A stretch of DNA of 64,000 nucleotides from Bellilinea sp040754815 (GTDB lineage: Bacteria > Chloroflexota > Anaerolineae > Anaerolineales > Anaerolineaceae): positions 1 through 64,000 of the forward strand of contig JBFMBX010000008.1 in assembly GCA_040754815.1 (NCBI GenBank). Reading direction: 5' to 3'. Shown here in pieces: positions 59,580 through 64,000 of the stretch (its first letter is position 1; the number at the start of each line of letters is the position of its first letter). Under the pieces are notes generated by a model. That model was not told the origin of the DNA. It was given only the letters and a program-made list of their open reading frames with translations, and searched no databases. The translations under genes and the position numbers were made by a program.

Positions 59580-60704
59580 ATGAATCAACCTGCTCCCAAC
59601 GCATGGCTGGAAATTGACCTGAGTGCCATTCAAAATAATTACCGCGAATTATGCCGAATCAGTAAGACCAGAGTGGCCGCCGTGGTCAAAGCCAATGCTT
59701 ATGGTCACGGCATCGTCGAAGTCTCTCAGGCGGTCATCAAAGCAGGGGGAGAATGGCTGGCGGTTGCCCGATATGAAGAAGCTACCCGATTGCGCAGAAG
59801 CTGGATTCTTGCTCCGGTTTTGGTGATGGGCTATACTGCACCGGAATTTGCGGTGGAAGCGGCAAAGGAAGATATACGACTGACGGTTTTCGACCGGGAG
59901 ACGGCGTTGCAGTATGCCGCTATGACCGAGCCGAGAGGAATGAGCCTGAAAGTTCATGTCAAGGTCAATACCGGCATGAATCGGCTTGGGATTTCTCCGC
60001 AAGAGACTGTGGAATTTATCCGCTGGCTGAATAAATTGGGCGGGTTGGAAGTCGAAGGGGTTTTCACGCATTTCGCCAGAGCAGATGAGCCGCAAGAGGA
60101 TACCACTACCTTGCAAATTGACCGCTTTGAAGGAGTATTGGCCGGGCTTGAAGCGGCGGGTATCAGACCGCCGCTGGTTCATGCTTCGAATTCGGCTGCG
60201 GTTTTTCATTATCCCCGTGCTGCTTATGATATGGTACGCTGCGGCATTGCGTTATATGGACTACACCCTTCGCCGGAGACCCTGCTACCCGATACTTTCA
60301 GACCGGCACTCACGCTAAAAACCCGTGTGACCAGCATCCGCGAATTAAAACCGGGGGAAGGTGTGGGTTATAACTTTCGCTATCATGCCAGTAAAAAGGA
60401 AAGAATTGCCACCATTGGGATCGGTTATGCTGATGGATTCCGCCGGGTGATGGGGAATACGGTGTTGATTGATGGAAAAAAGGTTGCGGTGGTGGGGTCG
60501 GTTTGTATGGATCAATGTATGGTTTCACTGGACGGAATAGATGGGGTGAAAGCGGGCGATGAGGTGGTGATCATCGGGAGGCAGAATCATCATCGGCAAA
60601 CGGCAGAAGATTTGGCCGAGCATTGGGGAACAGTCAATTATGAAGTGGTTTGCGGTATGGCGGATCGGTTGCCGCGCATTTATTACTACTCCAAAGAGGA
60701 ATAG
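59580..60704 (+). CDS. alr: Alanine racemase
   Basis: 374 residues from ATG 59580 (a TTG at 59535 would lie upstream of the promoter). A PLP barrel enzyme making D-alanine for peptidoglycan. The PLP lysine is Lys37 in VAAVVKANAYGHG, and the second catalytic Tyr is in GVGYNFRYHA. HVKVNTGMNRLG and GCVCMDQ-like SVCMDQCMVSL are also family patterns. No binding site precedes the start, in line with leaderless translation. Confidence 0.96.
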   Translation: MNQPAPNAWLEIDLSAIQNNYRELCRISKTRVAAVVKANAYGHGIVEVSQAVIKAGGEWLAVARYEEATRLRRSWILAPVLVMGYTAPEFAVEAAKEDIRLTVFDRETALQYAAMTEPRGMSLKVHVKVNTGMNRLGISPQETVEFIRWLNKLGGLEVEGVFTHFARADEPQEDTTTLQIDRFEGVLAGLEAAGIRPPLVHASNSAAVFHYPRAAYDMVRCGIALYGLHPSPETLLPDTFRPALTLKTRVTSIRELKPGEGVGYNFRYHASKKERIATIGIGYADGFRRVMGNTVLIDGKKVAVVGSVCMDQCMVSLDGIDGVKAGDEVVIIGRQNHHRQTAEDLAEHWGTVNYEVVCGMADRLPRIYYYSKEE

Positions 60705-60712
60705 AAAACCTG

Positions 60713-62416
60713 ATGGAAAAAGTCACCACCAAACGCTGGAAAATTGCCGAAAAAATCCCTTCTCATGTTGACCAGGCCCTTCACAATTACCCGGCTTTCT
60801 TTCGGCAGGTTTTGTTTAACCGCGGTATTCAAACCTCAGAACAGGCAGAGGCTTTTCTAAACCCAATAGATGATTTTCACGATCCTTTCAGGCTGCAAAA
60901 TCTGGAAGGTGTTGTGGACCGTTTGCTGGCAGCCATAGATCGCCACGAACCCATCGCAATTTACGGCGATTATGATGTGGACGGGGTGAGTGCCACCGCT
61001 TTGCTGGTCGAAACGATTGAACTACTCGGTGGAACGGTAAGCGCCTATATCCCCAATCGTTTTGACGAGGGCTACGGCTTGAATACCGAAGCGCTCGATA
61101 CCTTGAAAGAAGGGGGGATACGATTGGTGCTGACGGTAGATTGCGGCATTCGCTCTCTTATGGAAGCCGAACACGCCAGAGCAATCGGTTTGGAATTAAT
61201 CATCAGTGATCATCATCATCCGCTGGAAGAAATACCACGCGCTGCATTTGTCGTTTGCCCCAAACAAAAGGGGGATGATTATCCGGAGAAAAATCTGGCG
61301 GGTGTCGGTGTAGCGTATAAAATTGTGCAGGGGCTTTTACAGCGGCGTCCGGCCAAAGGATTGCCGGAAAGATTTGGACTGGATCTGGTAGCGTTAGGAA
61401 CTGTGGCGGATGTAGTTTCGCTGACGGGTGAAAACCGTAAACTGGTGCGAGCGGGTTTGGGAGAGATTCGCCGGGGGGGACGGGTTGGCATGCGGTCACT
61501 GGCTTCGGCTGCCCGCTTGAATCTCCAATCTTTGAATACAATGGATATTGGTTTTGGAATTGCACCCCGTCTGAATGCGGCAGGGCGGTTGGAATCGGCA
61601 CTGGCCTCTTATCATCTACTAGTGGAGCAGGATATTCAAAAAGCCGGTTTGCTGGCGCAGCGGTTGGATGACCAGAATCGGGAGCGGCAGAAAATTACTT
61701 CCGAAATGCAGCAAAAGGCCGAGGAGTTGATTCAACAAGAATCCTTTGAAGAAATTTTGTTTGCGTTTGATGAGAGTTTCAATCCCGGTGTGGTGGGGTT
61801 GGTGGCCGGCAAACTGGCCGAAAGTTTTTACCGCCCTGCTATTGTTGGTCAAATCAACGGTGAATTTGTGCGGGCATCCTGCCGAAGTATCCCTGCTTTC
61901 CACATCACGCAGGCATTGGATGCCTGCGCTGACTTAATGGTTCACCATGGCGGCCATGCACTGGCGGCTGGTTTTACAGTTCGACGGGAAAATTTGATGG
62001 AATTGAAAGAACGGCTGGCCAGGATTGCAATGAAACAGTTGGGTGATCTGGATTTGCGTCCGGTGGTGAAAGCGGATGTGGAACTGCCGTTGAGGGAGTT
62101 GCATCCGGATTTTTTGAAGTATCTCCGCCTGCTTGAACCAACCGGAATGGATAATCCGGATGTGTATTTTGTTTCACGAAATGTACGCCTTGTGAATGCT
62201 CGCCGGGTGGGGGCGGATGGCAAGCATCTTAAATTGACGGTGACGGACGGACGGATTATCTATGATGCGATTGCTTTCCGGCAAGGTCACTGGATGGATG
62301 AGGGGTTGCCGTCAGAAGTGGATCTGCTTTACCGCTATGAAACGAACTCTTATAATGGACGGGAAACGCTCCAGCTCAATGTGGTGGATATCAAGCCGGC
62401 AGGCAGTGAATTGTAG
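60713..62416 (+). CDS. recJ: Single-stranded-DNA exonuclease RecJ
   Basis: 567 residues from ATG 60713, 8 bp after the alr stop. A DHH-family 5'-3' exonuclease with metal motifs IYGDYDVDGVSATALL, LTVDCGIRS and IISDHHHP, then the DHHA1 domain with HHGGHALAAGFTV. A C-terminal OB-type domain follows (SRNVRLVNARRVGADGKHLKLTVTDG). It works in recombination and mismatch repair. Confidence 0.96.
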   Translation: MEKVTTKRWKIAEKIPSHVDQALHNYPAFFRQVLFNRGIQTSEQAEAFLNPIDDFHDPFRLQNLEGVVDRLLAAIDRHEPIAIYGDYDVDGVSATALLVETIELLGGTVSAYIPNRFDEGYGLNTEALDTLKEGGIRLVLTVDCGIRSLMEAEHARAIGLELIISDHHHPLEEIPRAAFVVCPKQKGDDYPEKNLAGVGVAYKIVQGLLQRRPAKGLPERFGLDLVALGTVADVVSLTGENRKLVRAGLGEIRRGGRVGMRSLASAARLNLQSLNTMDIGFGIAPRLNAAGRLESALASYHLLVEQDIQKAGLLAQRLDDQNRERQKITSEMQQKAEELIQQESFEEILFAFDESFNPGVVGLVAGKLAESFYRPAIVGQINGEFVRASCRSIPAFHITQALDACADLMVHHGGHALAAGFTVRRENLMELKERLARIAMKQLGDLDLRPVVKADVELPLRELHPDFLKYLRLLEPTGMDNPDVYFVSRNVRLVNARRVGADGKHLKLTVTDGRIIYDAIAFRQGHWMDEGLPSEVDLLYRYETNSYNGRETLQLNVVDIKPAGSEL

Positions 62417-62434
62417 TGAGAGCGTTTTGTTCTA

Positions 62435-63118
62435 TTAATCCACGAAGCGATATTTGATCAATGCCCAGAGGGCCTCGAAAGCATCCCACATTTTGATTTT
62501 CTTGCCTTCGGAATAATCGCGTGGGTTGAAGGCAATGGGTACTTCATAAATGCGGATTTTTCGCTTGAGAATTTTGGCAGTAAATTCCGGCTCAAATTCA
62601 AAGCGGCGAGCGTGCAGGGGAATGTCCTTGATCACTTCCCGTTTGAATACTTTGTAACCGGTTTCCATATCGCTCAGGATGTTGTTGTAAAGGATGTTTG
62701 TGATCATGGTCAGCAGTTTGTTGGCGACCATATTCCAGAACAGGATTGGTCGGCGTGGTGCGCCTAAAAAGCGCGAACCATAGACCACATCCGCAATGCC
62801 ATCCCGGATTGGTTGTAACAGGTTGGGATACTCGCGCGGGTCGTACTCAAGGTCTGCATCTTGAATGATGATAATGTCACCGGTGGCATTTTGAATGCCG
62901 GTTCGTACGGCCGCACCCTTCCCCATGTTTTTTTCATGAAAGATGGTGCGTATTTCCCCTTTTTGCTGTAATTCACTGAGTATTTCTCGTGTACCGTCTT
63001 TAGAGCCGTCATCCACCACGAGGATTTCATCGGCCAAACCGGTGGCTTTGACACGTCTGACAATTTCAGAAATCGTTTTAAGTTCGTTGTATGCGGGAAT
63101 GATGACAGATATTTTCAT
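62435..63118 (-). CDS. GT2 glycosyltransferase, polyprenyl-phosphate type
   Basis: 227 residues from the ATG at 63118. A GT-A fold enzyme of the dolichol-phosphate mannosyltransferase-like group. KISVIIPAYNELKTISEIV, VVDDGSKDGTREIL, QDADLEYDPREYPNLL with the DxD-type metal site, and MVANKLLTMITNILYNNILSDMETGYKVFKREV are typical. No membrane anchor at the C-terminus. Likely makes a polyprenyl-phosphate sugar for envelope glycosylation. The start looks leaderless. Confidence 0.88.
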   Translation of the reverse strand: MKISVIIPAYNELKTISEIVRRVKATGLADEILVVDDGSKDGTREILSELQQKGEIRTIFHEKNMGKGAAVRTGIQNATGDIIIIQDADLEYDPREYPNLLQPIRDGIADVVYGSRFLGAPRRPILFWNMVANKLLTMITNILYNNILSDMETGYKVFKREVIKDIPLHARRFEFEPEFTAKILKRKIRIYEVPIAFNPRDYSEGKKIKMWDAFEALWALIKYRFVD

Positions 63119-63125
63119 GAGGCAA

Positions 63126-63154
63126 ATTATATGGTATGTATGAAGTTTCCACAA
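63126..63154 (-). promoter_or_regulatory. GT2 gene promoter, placed for a leaderless mRNA
   Basis: On the minus strand TTGTGG (63149-63154), 17 bp and a perfect TATAAT (63126-63131). The ATG at 63118 is seven bases after the -10, with no binding site. A divergent TATAAT at 63167-63172 could serve the next gene. Confidence 0.6.
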
Positions 63155-63242
63155 GGCGTGGCATGCTATAATTTGGATGTCCTCGTGCCTGATAAAAACA
63201 TTTTTCTGCAATGGCAATCAAATTTATGACTGGAGGGGTAGG

Positions 63243-64000
63243 ATGACAAAAACTACTCGCCCGCCAACATCTGCAGCAACGCCGGTGCCGACCGGGCCTT
63301 TTGTACCACCGCCGATCAATTCAATCGAAGACACCGGCCTGAATCCCTTATGGCTTCAAGACCTTGCATTGAAGATTTTTTATTTTCAAGGCTACATGAG
63401 CGGTTTCAAGCTGGCTGAGGAAATTGCCCTGCCGTTTACCGGCGTGCTCAACCAGATTTTGGATGCGTTGAAGCGGGAAAAATTGATCGAGGTGCGCTCA
63501 TCACAGGCAGGTGTTGGGGAAGGCGCGTATGTCTATGCCATTACCGGTGCAGGTATAGCCCGGGCAAGAGAAGCACTGGAACGCTCTCAATATGCCGGTC
63601 CGGCTCCGGTTCCTCTGGAAATGTATAACGACGCCATCCGCCGGCAAAGCCGTGGCAGGCTGCAGGTGACCAACCGGGTAATGCGGCAGGTGCTTTCCCA
63701 TATTGTTCTCTCGGAAGAAACCTATCAACGGTTGGGGCCGGCAGTAAATTCAGGGATGTCTATATTTCTGTACGGCCCGCCGGGCAATGGTAAAACTACC
63801 ATTGCCAGAGCGATTGGAAACCTGATTCAGGCCCAAAAAATGTACATTCCTTACGCTATTTATGTGGATGGTCAGGTCATAACATTATACGATTCGGTCA
63901 ATCATCAACTGGCAAATGAGGAAGAATCGACCATGCAGGGAACGGGTGGTTTAAGGTCAACCGTGCGGCGTGATCCGCGCTGGGTTCAAATTCGCCGCCC
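63243..64000 (+). CDS. AAA-type ATPase with N-terminal winged-helix part (partial)
   Basis: The first 252 residues; the gene runs off the window. GGAGGGGTAGG is the binding site. A Pro/Thr-rich start (about 1-30) is followed by a helical region resembling a winged helix (LAEEIALPFTGVLNQILDALKREKLIEVRSS, then AYVYAITGAGIARAREAL). Then comes an ATPase domain with Walker A FLYGPPGNGKTTIARAI (about residue 180). Function unknown; similar ATPases are common in Chloroflexota. Confidence 0.75.
   Translation, partial: MTKTTRPPTSAATPVPTGPFVPPPINSIEDTGLNPLWLQDLALKIFYFQGYMSGFKLAEEIALPFTGVLNQILDALKREKLIEVRSSQAGVGEGAYVYAITGAGIARAREALERSQYAGPAPVPLEMYNDAIRRQSRGRLQVTNRVMRQVLSHIVLSEETYQRLGPAVNSGMSIFLYGPPGNGKTTIARAIGNLIQAQKMYIPYAIYVDGQVITLYDSVNHQLANEEESTMQGTGGLRSTVRRDPRWVQIRR

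Noticed and set aside
1..64000. tRNA genes, insertion sequences, attachment sites, replication origin
   Set aside because: Gaps were read for cloverleaf arms, transposase genes, terminal repeats and DnaA-box clusters; none could be supported.

Overview
The window looks like chromosomal DNA of a bacterium of the Chloroflexota, most likely an Anaerolineae-like, probably thermophilic, gram-variable lineage. This is an inference. It rests on the ribosomal gene order, a complex I gene set with two nuoM copies, a DHH-CBS-poly(A)-polymerase fusion, NBR1-type Ig lipoproteins and a ttuB-ttuA pair for tRNA 2-thioribothymidine. No CRISPR array, insertion sequence, phage gene or tRNA gene was seen, and coding density is very high.

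Layout. 1-17.4 kb (+): the end of tuf, then the S10-spc-alpha ribosomal supercluster (rpsJ to rpsI with secY, adk, map, rpoA and truA). It carries internal promoters and two structured gaps (between rpsJ and rplC, and between rpsM and rpsK). infA is absent from its usual place between map and rpmJ. 17.5-23.5 kb: a YabN-like methylase-MazG fusion, a lipoprotein, a tryptophanase-type lyase and a three-gene envelope operon whose first two proteins share a SHOCT-like module. 23.5-35.1 kb (+): only the membrane halves of two energy complexes. These are nuoA-H-J-K-L-M-M-N without any peripheral-arm gene, then an F0 operon (atpZ/I-like, atpB, atpE, and a b-delta fusion) without F1 genes. 35.1-36.7 kb: murE. 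36.7-46.5 kb (-): rpsO-pnp, proS with a helical-repeat protein, a GT87 membrane protein with a MazG-like pyrophosphohydrolase and a LOG-family protein, and an EF-G-like GTPase. 46.6-53.7 kb: a methyltransferase and lipoprotein, a GNAT acetyltransferase, the DHH-CBS-poly(A) polymerase, two Pro/Thr-rich surface proteins, and recA. 53.7-64 kb: glnA, ttuBA, a binding lipoprotein, uppP and tgt (-), then alr and recJ (+), a GT2 glycosyltransferase (-), and a truncated ATPase.

Main discovery candidate: the 5' leader of glnA (53931-54140) has the sequence core and double-pseudoknot pairing of a glmS self-cleaving ribozyme. It sits on glutamine synthetase instead of on glmS, and two extra hairpins are inserted in its core. 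If functional, it would couple glutamine synthesis to the glucosamine-6-phosphate pool, because glutamine is the substrate that GlmS consumes. Secondary points are several promoters placed so that the mRNA would start at the start codon (leaderless), the split energy complexes, and a large hairpin leader before pnp.
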